A DNA stretch of 64,000 nt from Aquabacterium sp. J223 (GTDB lineage: Bacteria > Pseudomonadota > Gammaproteobacteria > Burkholderiales > Burkholderiaceae_C), in NCBI RefSeq assembly GCF_024666615.1, contig NZ_CP088297.1:868001-932000 (forward strand). The letters are read 5' to 3'. Within the stretch, counting starts at the first letter, position 1, and every line of letters starts with the position of its first letter. Positions 42,829 through 52,398 of the stretch are shown piece after piece. Both the position numbers and the translations under genes were made by a program. The notes below the pieces were generated by a model. It saw only the letters and a list, made by a program, of their open reading frames with translations, ran no database searches and had not been told where the DNA came from.

Positions 42829-43512
42829 ATGCACCACCAACAAGTCCCGCCGCATGTCGTCAGGAAGACCCAGAAGGGCTCCTCCATGCTGTTCGCCTTG
42901 ATGGCGCTGGCCATCCTGGCGCTGGGCTCGGTGGCGTTGGTCCGTTCGGTGGACACGACGACGCTGCTGCTCGGCAACCTGGGCTTCAAGCAGGACGCCA
43001 CGACCGCGAGCGCCGCGGCGGCCGAGCAGGCGATCGACTGGTTGCGGGCCAATGCCAGTGCGCTCAACACCAGCTCGACCGGCAGCGGCTACTCCGCCAG
43101 CGCGTTGGCACAGCTGGATGTGACGGGCGCGACGCGCGACGCGACGCGGGCCATCGTCAACTGGGACGGCAGCTGCCTGGGCCGTTCGGCCAGTGAGTAC
43201 AGCGCCTGCATCACGCCGTTCGGGCCGTTCAACCCGGCCGGCGACACCAACTACCGTTCGCACTACCTCATCACCCGCCTGTGCAGCGCGGACGGCCCGC
43301 CGAGCGGCACCGACGCCACCGGCGCGCCGGTGGTGTGCAGCCGGCCTGCGGCGGTCAGCACCTCCGCCGCCATCGGCCGCGGTGCGATCGACGCCAGCAT
43401 GCCCGAGCCCGTGGGCAACCCGACGCCCGCGTCGCCCTACTACCGCATCCTCGTGCGCACCCAGGGCGGGCGCGGCACGGTGAGCTTCACCGAAACACTG
43501 GTCCGATTCTGA
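42829..43512 (+). CDS. pilX: Minor pilin PilX
   Basis: 227 residues from ATG 42829; a GTG at 42814 overlapping the pilW stop is an alternative start. RKTQKG/SSMLFALMALAILALGSVALVRSVD is the PilX-type N-terminus, which lacks Glu5, as known for this family. The body shows ATTASAAAAEQAIDWLRA, typical of PilX. It is thought to link the minor pilins to PilY1, encoded next. Confidence 0.88.
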   Translation: MHHQQVPPHVVRKTQKGSSMLFALMALAILALGSVALVRSVDTTTLLLGNLGFKQDATTASAAAAEQAIDWLRANASALNTSSTGSGYSASALAQLDVTGATRDATRAIVNWDGSCLGRSASEYSACITPFGPFNPAGDTNYRSHYLITRLCSADGPPSGTDATGAPVVCSRPAAVSTSAAIGRGAIDASMPEPVGNPTPASPYYRILVRTQGGRGTVSFTETLVRF

Positions 43513-43535
43513 TGCCGACGACCGAGGGTCCTTCC

Positions 43536-46500
43536 ATGACAGCTGCCCGACGCTCCTTGAACGGCAAGCAAGCCCTGGCGGCGCTCTTGGCCTCCTGCAT
43601 CGCCTGCCAGGGCGTGGTGGCCAGCACGGTGGACCTGGCCAACGTGCCGCTGTTCACCTCGTCCAACGCCCTGGTCAAGCCGAACCTGCTGTTCGTGCTG
43701 GACGATTCGGGGTCGATGGACTTCAACTACCTGCCGGACATCGCCGGCGATGTCACCTCGGCCGCGGCCCGGCTGTCCGCGCAGTGCAACGGTCTGGCCT
43801 ACAACCCGGCGGTCACCTACCAACTCCCGCTGGCCTCCAACGGCGTCGAGGTGGCCGCCGGCACCCTGCCGACCGCCTTCCTGCGCGATGCGGGCACCGC
43901 CCAGGCGCCGACGGCGACCACCGTGGCCATCTCCTCGGGCGGCACGCTGACCTTCAGCTTCAACACCAGCTCGAATCTCTTCTCGGTGGGTGACGCGGTC
44001 ACCGTCTACCAGAACGGCGACACCAACCGCTGGATGATCGGCACCATCACCGGTTGGACCACGTCGGGCAACCCCCGCACGCTGACGATGCAGGTCACGG
44101 GCTCCCTGGGCAGCGGCGACCTGTCCAACATCCGCGTGCAGGTCGGTTCGCCGGCGCGGACCTACTACCGCTACGTCGGCGCGCTCACCCCGGCGCTGGG
44201 CTACACCTACACCGCCAGCGGCGCTCCGGTCACCACGACCGACTTCTACCGTGAGTGCAGCGGTGCCACCGGGACCGGCAACTTCCAGCAAGTGATCGTC
44301 GCCGCCGATGCGGCCGAGGCGCAGAACTACGCCAACTGGTACACCTACCACCGCAAGCGCATGCTCACCATGCGAACGGCGGTGAGCCGGGCGTTCCGAA
44401 CGCTCGACTCGCAATTCCGTGTGGGTTTCACCACCATCAACAACACCAGCGCGTCGGGGTCGAACTTCCTCAACGTCTCGGACTTCGACCAGGCCCAGAA
44501 GGACAGTTTCTACTCGAAGCTGAATGGGGCCAACCCGGGCGGCGCGACACCGCTGCGGGGCGCCTTGTCACGCGCCGGGCAGTACTTCGCGAACAAGGCG
44601 AGCGGTCAGACCGCGGACCCGGTGCAGTACGCCTGCCAGAAGAACGTCACGCTGCTGTCGACGGACGGCTACTGGAACGAATCCGGCAGCCCGAAGCAGC
44701 TGGACGGCACCACCGACATCGGGCAGCAGGACGGAGGCGGCACCGCCCGTCCGATGTACGACGGTGAAACGACCACGGTCACCACGACGACCCGGTACGA
44801 CTACAACGAGACCCGGGAACGGACCGCACTGCCGGTCACGACCAGCACCTACCGCCGCTACCTGTACAGCGAGATCCCGTCCAACTGCACGGGCGGCCGA
44901 CACCGCAACGTGACGCAGGAGCAGCGGCAGACGACGCAGCGTCGCGAGCAGGTGGTGCTTCAGCAGCGCCGCAGCTGCTACTACATCCGCACCAGCACCG
45001 TCGTCGACGGCGTGCCGAACTCGGACACCAACGGCACGCCGGTCTGTGGCTCCTGGACCGACCTGAACCCGGCGACGACCACCGTGCTCGATGCGGGGGC
45101 GGTGAGCCCGACGGGCTGGGCGGACCGCAACGGGCCGAGCCAGAGCAGTTGCACCTTCAACGCCGCGCCCGCCTCCCCCAGCGCCGAGGAACGCATCTCC
45201 GGCCCGTCGACCAGCGGCGCCACCTCTTACACCTACTCGCCGACGGCCCAAGGCACGGCGGTGGCCGGCACACCGAGCAGCAGCAGCAGCACGGCCAACG
45301 GGGCGACGAACACCCTGGCCGACGTGGCCATGTACTACTACAAGACGGACCTGCGCAGCGCCGAACTGGGCAATGCCATGGGTTCTCGCGGTCTCAACGT
45401 GGCGGCCAACGACAAGATCGAAGGCAGCGCCGCGGATCCCGCGACGTGGCAGCACATGAAGACCTTCACCCTCGGGTTGGGACTGGATGGTCTGCTGGGC
45501 TACACCAGCAACTACGACCAGGGCGGCTCCGCCGACTTCAACCGGCTCAAGGACGGCACCCTGAACTGGCCGACGCCGGCCAACAACACCATCAAGAACG
45601 TCGATGACCTGTGGCATGCCGCGGTCAACGGCCGAGGGAAGTACTTCAACGCGAAGGATCCGCAGGGCCTGGCACGCAGCCTGACCGATGCGCTGATCTC
45701 GATCAACGCGATCACCGGTGGCGCCTCCTCCGCGGCCACCAGCACGCTGCGGCCGGTGCAAGGTGACAACAAGATCTTCGTGGCCGAGTTCAAGTCCAGC
45801 GAATGGATCGGCGATGTGAAGGCCTACGACATCGATCCGAACACCGGGTCGGTGAACAAGAACGTCGTGCTCTGGTCGGCGCGCGACAAGCTGGGCGCCC
45901 GGGTGAGCGCGGATTCGACCAGCAGCGTCGAGTCACGGACCATCTACATGGCCGGAGGCGCCAGCGGCGGCCTGCAGCCCTTCACCCACGCCAACGCGCA
46001 GGCGACCGGCCACTTCGATGGCTTCTGCAACAAACCCGGCGTGGGCGGCGCGGCCCGACCGGGGCAATGCACCGGCGACAACTTCAACGTCGCGGCCGCC
46101 AACGACGGCGCGAACCTGGTCGCCTGGCTGCGCGGCAAGGCCAACCCGCTGTACCGACAGCGCACGGCCGTGCTGGGTGACGTCGTCAATGGTGCGCCGG
46201 TCCACTTGAGCAAGCCGAGCTTCCTGTACACGGAAAACGGGTATGGGACATTCAAGAGCCAGAAGGCGAACCGAGCGCGGACGGTCTTCTTCGGGGGCAA
46301 CGACGGCATGCTCCATGCCCTCGACGCGGCCACCGGCGAGGAGCGCTGGGCGTTCGTGCCCTCGCTCATGCTGCCCAAGCTCTACCGCCTGGCTGACAGC
46401 AGCTACCCCGCGCACCACGAGTACTTCGTCGACGGCACCCCCACCATCGCCGACATCCACGTGCCCGGCGTGGGCTGGAAGACCATTCTGGTGGGCGGAT

Positions 46501-47564
46501 TCAATGGCGGCGGTCGCGGGTACTACGCGCTCGACGTGACGGACCCGACCACCCCGCAGCTGCTGTGGGAGTTCACCGACGCCAACCTGGGCCTGAGCTT
46601 CGGCAACCCCATCATCACCAAGCGCGCCTCGGGCGAGTGGGTGGTGGTGTTCGCATCGGGCTACAACGGAACCAACCCCGGAAAGCTGTTCGTGCTCAAT
46701 GCCAACACCGGCACGCCGCACACCTTCGGGGGCGTCAACCACCTGGCCACGCCCGAAGGCTTCGGCCTGGCCAAGATCAACGCCTGGATCGATTCGCCGA
46801 TCGACAACACGGCACGGCGGTTCTATGGCGGCGACATGGAGGGCAACCTGTGGCGCTTCGACCTCGACCGCAGCACCTCCCCGTCCTACGCGGTCCAGAA
46901 GCTGGCCAAGTTCCAGGTCGCCAGTGCGCCGCGGCCGCAGCCCATCACCACCCGGCCCCTTCTGGGCATGGTGACGGCCAATGGCGCCGACCGCGAGGTG
47001 GTGTTCGTCGCCACCGGGCGCTACCTGGGCACGGCGGACCTGTCCGACACCTCGGTGCAGAGCATCTACGCCATTGAAGACAAAAGCGAGGTCAACGGCC
47101 TCGGCGACGTGCGTCAGGCCAACGTGCTGGTGCGACAGACCCTGGACACCGGCAGCACCGTGCGGCGGGTGACGAGCCTGAACCCGGTGGACTGGAGCCA
47201 GAAGCGCGGGTGGTACGTGGACTTGCCGGCCGGCGAACGGGTGAACGTGGACATGAGCCTGGCGTTCAACACCCTCACCGCCGGTGCCAACGTGCCCTCC
47301 GATGAGCCCTGCGCCGTCGGCGGCGACTCCTGGCTGTACGAGCTGGATGTCGCCTCGGGCGACACCAGAGGCGAGTTCAAGACCGGCGCGCTGGTGGTCG
47401 GCATGACCTCGGTGATCCTGGGCTCGAACTCGGACGGCACCGGTGGCAACCAGGGCGGCACGTACGTCAACGATTCCAAGCTGGGCATCACGCTCAAGCT
47501 GCATTCCGGCAGCAGTGGCATCGCGCAGACGCGCCGGACGGCCTGGCGGGAGCTGGCGGATTGA
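43536..47564 (+). CDS. pilY1: Pilus tip adhesin / biogenesis factor PilY1
   Basis: About 1342 residues. ATG 43536 is preferred because GAGGG precedes it and a signal peptide (QALAALLASCIACQGVVAS) follows; an ATG at 43512 is possible. The N-terminal von Willebrand A-like domain has the MIDAS start FVLDDSGSMDFN and TLLSTDGYWN. A Thr/Arg/Gln-rich insert of about 200 residues (near 385-590) precedes NTLADVAMYYYKTDLR. The C-terminal beta-propeller has TVFFGGNDGMLHALDAATG, HHEYFVDGTPTIADI and YYALDVTDPT. PilY1 sits at the pilus tip, and acts in adhesion, surface sensing and antagonising retraction. Confidence 0.93.
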   Translation: MTAARRSLNGKQALAALLASCIACQGVVASTVDLANVPLFTSSNALVKPNLLFVLDDSGSMDFNYLPDIAGDVTSAAARLSAQCNGLAYNPAVTYQLPLASNGVEVAAGTLPTAFLRDAGTAQAPTATTVAISSGGTLTFSFNTSSNLFSVGDAVTVYQNGDTNRWMIGTITGWTTSGNPRTLTMQVTGSLGSGDLSNIRVQVGSPARTYYRYVGALTPALGYTYTASGAPVTTTDFYRECSGATGTGNFQQVIVAADAAEAQNYANWYTYHRKRMLTMRTAVSRAFRTLDSQFRVGFTTINNTSASGSNFLNVSDFDQAQKDSFYSKLNGANPGGATPLRGALSRAGQYFANKASGQTADPVQYACQKNVTLLSTDGYWNESGSPKQLDGTTDIGQQDGGGTARPMYDGETTTVTTTTRYDYNETRERTALPVTTSTYRRYLYSEIPSNCTGGRHRNVTQEQRQTTQRREQVVLQQRRSCYYIRTSTVVDGVPNSDTNGTPVCGSWTDLNPATTTVLDAGAVSPTGWADRNGPSQSSCTFNAAPASPSAEERISGPSTSGATSYTYSPTAQGTAVAGTPSSSSSTANGATNTLADVAMYYYKTDLRSAELGNAMGSRGLNVAANDKIEGSAADPATWQHMKTFTLGLGLDGLLGYTSNYDQGGSADFNRLKDGTLNWPTPANNTIKNVDDLWHAAVNGRGKYFNAKDPQGLARSLTDALISINAITGGASSAATSTLRPVQGDNKIFVAEFKSSEWIGDVKAYDIDPNTGSVNKNVVLWSARDKLGARVSADSTSSVESRTIYMAGGASGGLQPFTHANAQATGHFDGFCNKPGVGGAARPGQCTGDNFNVAAANDGANLVAWLRGKANPLYRQRTAVLGDVVNGAPVHLSKPSFLYTENGYGTFKSQKANRARTVFFGGNDGMLHALDAATGEERWAFVPSLMLPKLYRLADSSYPAHHEYFVDGTPTIADIHVPGVGWKTILVGGFNGGGRGYYALDVTDPTTPQLLWEFTDANLGLSFGNPIITKRASGEWVVVFASGYNGTNPGKLFVLNANTGTPHTFGGVNHLATPEGFGLAKINAWIDSPIDNTARRFYGGDMEGNLWRFDLDRSTSPSYAVQKLAKFQVASAPRPQPITTRPLLGMVTANGADREVVFVATGRYLGTADLSDTSVQSIYAIEDKSEVNGLGDVRQANVLVRQTLDTGSTVRRVTSLNPVDWSQKRGWYVDLPAGERVNVDMSLAFNTLTAGANVPSDEPCAVGGDSWLYELDVASGDTRGEFKTGALVVGMTSVILGSNSDGTGGNQGGTYVNDSKLGITLKLHSGSSGIAQTRRTAWRELAD

Positions 47565-48253
47565 ACTCCGCTCGACGTCTGCGCGCCTTCGTGGTCCTGT
47601 CCTTGGCCGGACACGCGGCGCTGTTGTCCGCGGTGGTCCCCGGCCCGTCGCGGGACGCGCTGAGCGTCGCCGCGGGTGCGCCGCGGGTCGTGCAACTGCG
47701 ACCCGTTCCCCGTCAACCCGAGCTTGCCGTCGGCACGGCGACCGTGGAGCGGGATCCTGGTTTGGCGTCGCCGGGTCGTCCGGGGACGGCGACCCCGTCG
47801 AGGTCGGTCCGCGGTTCCTCGCCGCCCGTCGAAGCGCCGGCCCTGCCCGTGAGCGAGGTCGTCTCGGTCGCCGGACCTGCGCTGGATGGGATCTCGAGCG
47901 ACGCCGTGCCGACCGTGTCGGTGGAGCCCGCGGCCTTCCTGCCTCGGTCGCTGCTCAGCGCCGGACCGGTGGCCCTCGACGAGGTGCAACTGCCTTGGCC
48001 CGAGGACGCGGCACTCGGCGGCGCGGTCGGCCTGCACCTGACCGGCACGCTGGCATTGTTCATCGACGAGTCCGGCTTCGTTCGGGAGGTGCACGCCGAG
48101 GACGACAGCCTGCCGCCCGTGTTTCGCGAGGCGGCCCGCAGTGCCTTTCTGAAAGCCCGCTTCCGGCCCGGCGAATTGGACGGGCGGCCGGTGCGCTCGC
48201 GGCTGCGGGTGGAGGTCGCCTTCGAAGCACGGGACGCCGGCGTCCCCTGGTGA
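47561..48253 (+). CDS. TonB-like protein encoded with the minor pilins
   Basis: 230 residues from TTG 47561, overlapping the pilY1 stop as TTGA. A single N-terminal helix (LRAFVVLSLAGHAALLSAVV) is followed by a Pro/Ser/Ala linker and a C-terminal fold like the TonB C-terminal domain: FIDESGFVREVHAEDDSLPP, then FREAARSAFLKARFRPGELDG and RSRLRVEVAFEA. No exbB or exbD lies nearby and the membrane helix lacks an obvious ExbB-contact His pattern. The operon position suggests a role at the pilus or envelope rather than in metal uptake, but this is inference. Confidence 0.75.
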   Translation: MNSARRLRAFVVLSLAGHAALLSAVVPGPSRDALSVAAGAPRVVQLRPVPRQPELAVGTATVERDPGLASPGRPGTATPSRSVRGSSPPVEAPALPVSEVVSVAGPALDGISSDAVPTVSVEPAAFLPRSLLSAGPVALDEVQLPWPEDAALGGAVGLHLTGTLALFIDESGFVREVHAEDDSLPPVFREAARSAFLKARFRPGELDGRPVRSRLRVEVAFEARDAGVPW

Positions 48254-48402
48254 GCCGCCGGCTCCGTCCGGTTGTCGGCGGACGGACAGCCCCCATGCGA
48301 GAATGACCTCGCCGTCGGCAGGGATCTGCCGCGGTGCCGGTTCTCCTTCTGGGTCGCCTTGGTCCTTGCGCCATCCGGTCGACCCACCACCCCACCACCC
48401 GA

Positions 48403-49209
48403 GTGCCCGACGACGCCTTCATCCGCTTCGAGCGCGTCAGCTTCGGCTACGACGCCAGCCGCCTCATCCTCCAGGGCATCGACCTCGCCTTCCCGCGTGG
48501 GAAGGTGAGCGGCATCCTGGGTGGCTCCGGGGGCGGCAAGACCACGCTGCTGCGGCTGATCGGCGGCATGGTGCGGCCCACCGCCGGCGAGGTGCGGGTG
48601 GACGGCCGGCCGGTACCGGTGGACGACCCGCAGGCGCTGTTCACCCTGCGCCGGCGCATCGGCATGCTGTTCCAGTTCGGTGCGCTGTTCACCGACCTCG
48701 ACGTGTTCGAGAACGTGGCCTTTCCCTTGCGCGAGCACACCGACCTCGACGAGCCGATGGTGCGCGACATCGTGCTGATGAAGCTGCAGGCGGTGGGGCT
48801 GCGCGGCGCGGCGCGCATGAAGCTGGCGTCGCTGTCCGGCGGCATGGCTCGCCGGGTGGCGCTGGCCCGCGCCATCGCGCTCGACCCCGACCTGATGCTG
48901 TACGACGAACCCTTCACCGGGCTGGACCCGATCGCCCTCGGCGTCACCGCGCAGCTCATCCGGCGTCTGAACGACGCCACGGGCGCCACCTCGCTGGTGG
49001 TGACGCACGACGTGCAGGAGTGCTTCCAGATCTGCGACCACGTGGTGCTGCTGCTGGGCGGGCGTATCGCGGCACAGGGCCGGCCGGCCGACCTGCTGGA
49101 GTCGACCGATCCGCTGGTGCGGCAGTTCATCCGCGGCGAGCCCGACGGCCCGGTGGGCTTCCACCATCCCGCGCCGACGCTGGCGCAGGACCTGGGGCTG
49201 ACCGGCTGA
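48403..49209 (+). CDS. mlaF: Phospholipid transport ATPase MlaF
   Basis: ATP-binding subunit of the MlaFEDB complex that moves phospholipids between the membranes. 268 residues from GTG 48403. Walker A GGSGGGKTTLLRLIGG, Q-loop FQFGALFTDL, signature LSGGMARRVALARA, Walker B LMLYDEPFTGLDP, switch His VVTHDVQE. The VFENVAFPLREHT segment is typical of MlaF. A longer frame upstream is unlikely to be translated. The stop overlaps the mlaE ATG by one base. Confidence 0.94.
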   Translation: MPDDAFIRFERVSFGYDASRLILQGIDLAFPRGKVSGILGGSGGGKTTLLRLIGGMVRPTAGEVRVDGRPVPVDDPQALFTLRRRIGMLFQFGALFTDLDVFENVAFPLREHTDLDEPMVRDIVLMKLQAVGLRGAARMKLASLSGGMARRVALARAIALDPDLMLYDEPFTGLDPIALGVTAQLIRRLNDATGATSLVVTHDVQECFQICDHVVLLLGGRIAAQGRPADLLESTDPLVRQFIRGEPDGPVGFHHPAPTLAQDLGLTG

Positions 49210-49991
49210 TGTTGACGCCGCTGACCGCCCTCGGCGCCGCCACGCTGGCCTGGCTGGCCGCGCTCGGCCACGCCGCGCAGTTCTTCGTGCAGCTGCTGCG
49301 TCGGGTGCCGCTGGCCCTCGGCCGCTTCTCGCTGGTGGCGCAGCAGCTCTACGTGCTCGGCAATCGCTCGCTGACGCTGATCGGGGCGTCCGGCTTGGCG
49401 GTGGGCTTCGTGCTGGCGCTGCAGATGTACTACGCGCTGGCGACCTACGGGGCGGCGGAGCAGCTCGGCCTGGTGGTCAACCTGTCGCTCACCCGCGAGC
49501 TGGGGCCGGTGGTCGCCGCGCTGCTGTTCGCCGGGCGGGCCGGTACGTCGCTCACCGCCGAGATCGGACTCATGCGCGCGGGCGAGCAGCTGGCGGCGAT
49601 GGAGATGATGGGCGTGGACCCCCGTTCGCGGGTGCTGGTGCCGCGGCTGGTGGCCGGCAGCATCGCGCTGCCGCTGCTCACCGCCTGGTTCACCGCGGTC
49701 GGCATCCTCGGCGCCTACGTCGTCGCGGTGCTGCTCATCGGCGTGGACGACGGCAACTTCTGGGCGATCATGCAGAACCGGGTCGACGTCTGGCGCGACG
49801 TCGGCAACGGCATGCTCAAGAGCGTGGTGTTCGGCGTGCTGTGCACTTACACGGCGCTCTACCAGGGGGCGCACGCGGAGGCCACGCCGGCGGGCGTGTC
49901 CTACGCCACCACCCGCGGCGTGGTGCTCGCATCGCTCGGGGTGCTGGCGATGGACTTCGTCCTCACCGCGCTGATGTTCTCCACCCCATGA
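49209..49991 (+). CDS. mlaE: Phospholipid transport permease MlaE
   Basis: 260-residue inner-membrane permease with about five helices. Family stretches seen are LYVLGNRSLTLIGASGLAVGFVL, RELGPVVAALLFAGRAG, TAEIGLMRAGEQLAAMEMMG and the closing GVVLASLGVLAMDFVLTAL. Works with MlaF, MlaD and MlaB. Confidence 0.95.
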   Translation: MLTPLTALGAATLAWLAALGHAAQFFVQLLRRVPLALGRFSLVAQQLYVLGNRSLTLIGASGLAVGFVLALQMYYALATYGAAEQLGLVVNLSLTRELGPVVAALLFAGRAGTSLTAEIGLMRAGEQLAAMEMMGVDPRSRVLVPRLVAGSIALPLLTAWFTAVGILGAYVVAVLLIGVDDGNFWAIMQNRVDVWRDVGNGMLKSVVFGVLCTYTALYQGAHAEATPAGVSYATTRGVVLASLGVLAMDFVLTALMFSTP

Positions 49992-50007
49992 CACACTCCG
50001 GCCGACC

Positions 50008-50505
50008 ATGAGTAAAAAAGGAACCGAGGCCCTGGTCGGGCTGTTCGTGCTGCTGGGCGCGCTGGCGCTGCTGTTCCTCGCCCTCAAGGCGGCCAACCTG
50101 ACGCAGGGCTTCGGCCGCGGCGGCGCGGGCTACACCGTGCAGGCGCGCTTCGACAACATCGGCGGGCTCAAGGTGCGCGCGCCGGTCAAGAGCGCGGGCG
50201 TCACCGTCGGCCGGGTCACCTCGATCATGCTGGACGGCACCACCTTCCAGGGCCTGGTCACGCTCGACCTCGACAAGGCCTACCAGTTCCCGCGCGACTC
50301 GAGCGCCAAGATCCTCACCTCCGGCCTGCTCGGCGACCAGTACGTCGGCATCGAGCCCGGCGGCGACGAGAAGACCCTGGCCGCTGGCGACACCATCGCC
50401 CGCACCCAGTCCGCCATCGTGCTGGAGAACCTGATCGGGCAGTTCCTGTTCAGCAAGGCGGCCGATGCCGGCTCCACCGCGCCGGCCGCGGGAGGCAAGA
50501 AGTGA
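50008..50505 (+). CDS. mlaD: Phospholipid-binding MCE protein MlaD
   Basis: 165 residues: one N-terminal membrane helix (ALVGLFVLLGALALLFLAL) and a single MCE domain (YTVQARFDNIGGLKVRAPVK, then SAGVTVGRVTSIMLD and GLLGDQYVGIEPGG). MlaD forms the hexameric ring that gates lipid passage. The tail after the MCE domain (LIGQFLFSKAADAGSTAPAA) supplies the pore-lining helix. Stop overlaps the mlaA GTG. Confidence 0.95.
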   Translation: MSKKGTEALVGLFVLLGALALLFLALKAANLTQGFGRGGAGYTVQARFDNIGGLKVRAPVKSAGVTVGRVTSIMLDGTTFQGLVTLDLDKAYQFPRDSSAKILTSGLLGDQYVGIEPGGDEKTLAAGDTIARTQSAIVLENLIGQFLFSKAADAGSTAPAAGGKK

Positions 50506-51258
50506 GGCGGCAGACCGTCGGCCTGCGCCTGGCGCCGCTGTTCGCCGCGCTGGTGCTCGCCGGCTGCGCCACCACCTCGCCGCGCATTACCGAGGCCGAC
50601 CGCCTCGACCCGTGGGAGAACTGGAACCGCAAGGTGTTCGGCTTCAACGAGCAGCTCGACGAGGCCATCATCAAGCCGGTGGCCACCGCCTGGAAGCGGG
50701 TGGTGCCGCCCTTCGTGCGCCAGTCCTTCGGCAACTTCATCGGCAACATCCAGGACGGCTGGTCGGCGGTCAACCACTTCCTGCAGGGTAAGGGCGAAAG
50801 CGGCACCCTGATGGTGATGCGGGTGGCCACCAACACCGTGCTCGGGTTCGCCGGCATCGCCGACGTGGCGACCGAGGCCGGCCTCGAGAAGCGGCCCGAG
50901 GACTTCGGCCAGACGCTGGGCGTCTGGGGCATGGGGGGCCGGCGCGTACATCGTCTGGCCGTTGTTCGGCCCTTCGTCGGTGCGCGATTCCATCGGCCTG
51001 CCGCTGGACCTGTCCGCCTCGCCGGGCACCGTGCTCGACGTGCGACCGGCGGCCGGCTTCTTCGCGCTGCAGCTGATCAACACCCGGGCGAACTACCTCG
51101 ACGCCACCCGGCTGCTCGACGACATCGCGCTCGACAAGTACAGCTTCGTGCGCGACGCCTACCTGACGCGCCGGCGCAGCCTGGTCTTCGACGGCAACCC
51201 GCCCGAGGACGAGGAGCCCGCGCCGCCGCCGGCCGCGGCCAGCGCACCGGCGCGGTAG
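50502..51258 (+). CDS. mlaA: Outer-membrane lipoprotein MlaA/VacJ (frame broken by a 1-base insertion)
   Basis: Extracts misplaced phospholipid from the outer leaflet. From GTG 50502 the lipobox is LVLAGCATTS, then PWENWNRKVFGFNEQLDEAI. The frame breaks in a six-G run at 50933-50938 after EDFGQTLGVWGMG. Removing one G restores AGAYIVWPLFGPSSVRDSIG and the normal C-terminal half (RANYLDATRLLDDIALDKYS), giving 252 codons, the family length. Without repair the frame would run on into mlaC. Encoded inside the mla operon, a Betaproteobacteria-type arrangement. Confidence 0.9.
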
Positions 51259-51353
51259 GCCCGGCGCCGGGTGCCGGCGTTGAACCTTGGGGCGCCCCGG
51301 CGGTCGAACGGCCAGCGCCGGTCAAGCACCGGCTTTTCATTGAAGGAGTCCGA

Positions 51354-51983
51354 ATGTTGCTGTCGTTGAAATCCCAGGGCTGGCGCCTGCTGCTGGCCGT
51401 CGCCATGACCCTGGTCGCCGCCGCCTCGTGGGCCCAGACCGCGCCGGACGCGCTGATCAAGACGCTGTCCGACGACGTCATCAACACCGTCAAGTCCGAC
51501 AAGGCCATCCAGTCCGGCGACGTGCAGCGCATCAACGCGCTGGTCGACAGCAAGGTGATGCCGCACGTCGACTTCCAGCGCATGACCGCCTCGGCCGTCG
51601 GCCGCCACTGGCGCACCGCCACCCCTGAGCAGCAGCAGCGCCTGCAGACCGAGTTCAAGACCCTGCTGGTGCGCACCTACGCCGGCGCCCTGACCCAGGT
51701 CAAGGACCAGACCGTGCAGCTGAAGCCCTTCCGCGGCAACCCCGGCGACCAGGAGGTGGTGGTGCGCACCGAGGTGCGCGGTTCGGGCGACCCGATCCAG
51801 CTCGACTACCGGTTGGAGAAGGCCGGCGACGGCTGGAAGATCTACGACGTCAACGTGCTCGGCGTCTGGCTGGTCGACCAGTACCGCAACAGCTTCGCGC
51901 AGGAGATCGGCGCCAACGGCATCGACGGCCTGATCTCCAAGCTCGCCCAGCGCAACAAGGGCGCCGGCGGCGCCAAGAGCTGA
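51354..51983 (+). CDS. mlaC: Periplasmic phospholipid carrier MlaC
   Basis: 209 residues from ATG 51354 with GGAG 7 bases upstream. Signal peptide ends AASWAQ. The MlaC/Ttg2D fold is recognised by MPHVDFQRMTASAVGRHWR, FKTLLVRTYAGALTQ and KIYDVNVLGVWLVDQYRNSF. It shuttles phospholipid between MlaA and the inner-membrane complex. Confidence 0.95.
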   Translation: MLLSLKSQGWRLLLAVAMTLVAAASWAQTAPDALIKTLSDDVINTVKSDKAIQSGDVQRINALVDSKVMPHVDFQRMTASAVGRHWRTATPEQQQRLQTEFKTLLVRTYAGALTQVKDQTVQLKPFRGNPGDQEVVVRTEVRGSGDPIQLDYRLEKAGDGWKIYDVNVLGVWLVDQYRNSFAQEIGANGIDGLISKLAQRNKGAGGAKS

Positions 51984-52074
51984 TGGCGCGGGCCGAGCGC
52001 CGGGCCGCTCCCGAGCCGGCCCGCATCCCCACGGGGGATCGTCCGACGCCCTCCTCGGGCGAGGGGCTCATGCC

Positions 52075-52398
52075 ATGACCGGTGTCCTCGTGCTCCCGGC
52101 GACGGTGACCGTGCGCGAGGCGCGCGACACCCTGCGCATGCTGCGCCAGGCGCTGCGTCGCGACGGCACCGACAGCGTGGTGGTCGACGCCGCCCCCCTG
52201 CGCGACTTCGACAGCGCGGCGCTGGCGGTGCTGCTGGCCTGCCGCCGGCTGGCGCAGGACTGGGGCAAGGCCTTCACCGTGCAGGCGCCACCCGCGCAGC
52301 TGGTGTCGTTGGCCGGCCTCTACGGCGTGGACGTGCTGCTCAACCTGCGCAGCGCCGGCGTCGCCGAACACGACGACCGCAGCCCCGTGTCGGTCTAG
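52075..52398 (+). CDS. mlaB: STAS-domain protein MlaB
   Basis: 107 residues. A single STAS domain: VLVLPATVTVREARDTLRML, then VVVDAAPLRDFDSAALAVLLACRR with the Ser at the usual STAS position. MlaB binds MlaF and is needed for its stability. GAGGGG precedes the ATG. The last codons overlap the 3' end of the convergent zwf gene by 4 bases, leaving no room for a terminator. Confidence 0.85.
   Translation: MTGVLVLPATVTVREARDTLRMLRQALRRDGTDSVVVDAAPLRDFDSAALAVLLACRRLAQDWGKAFTVQAPPAQLVSLAGLYGVDVLLNLRSAGVAEHDDRSPVSV

Noticed and set aside
51259-51353. Apparent MlaA-MlaC fusion reading through from 50502 to 51983
   Set aside because: It exists only because of the extra G in mlaA; with it removed mlaA stops at 51258 and mlaC has its own ATG, ribosome-binding site and signal peptide.
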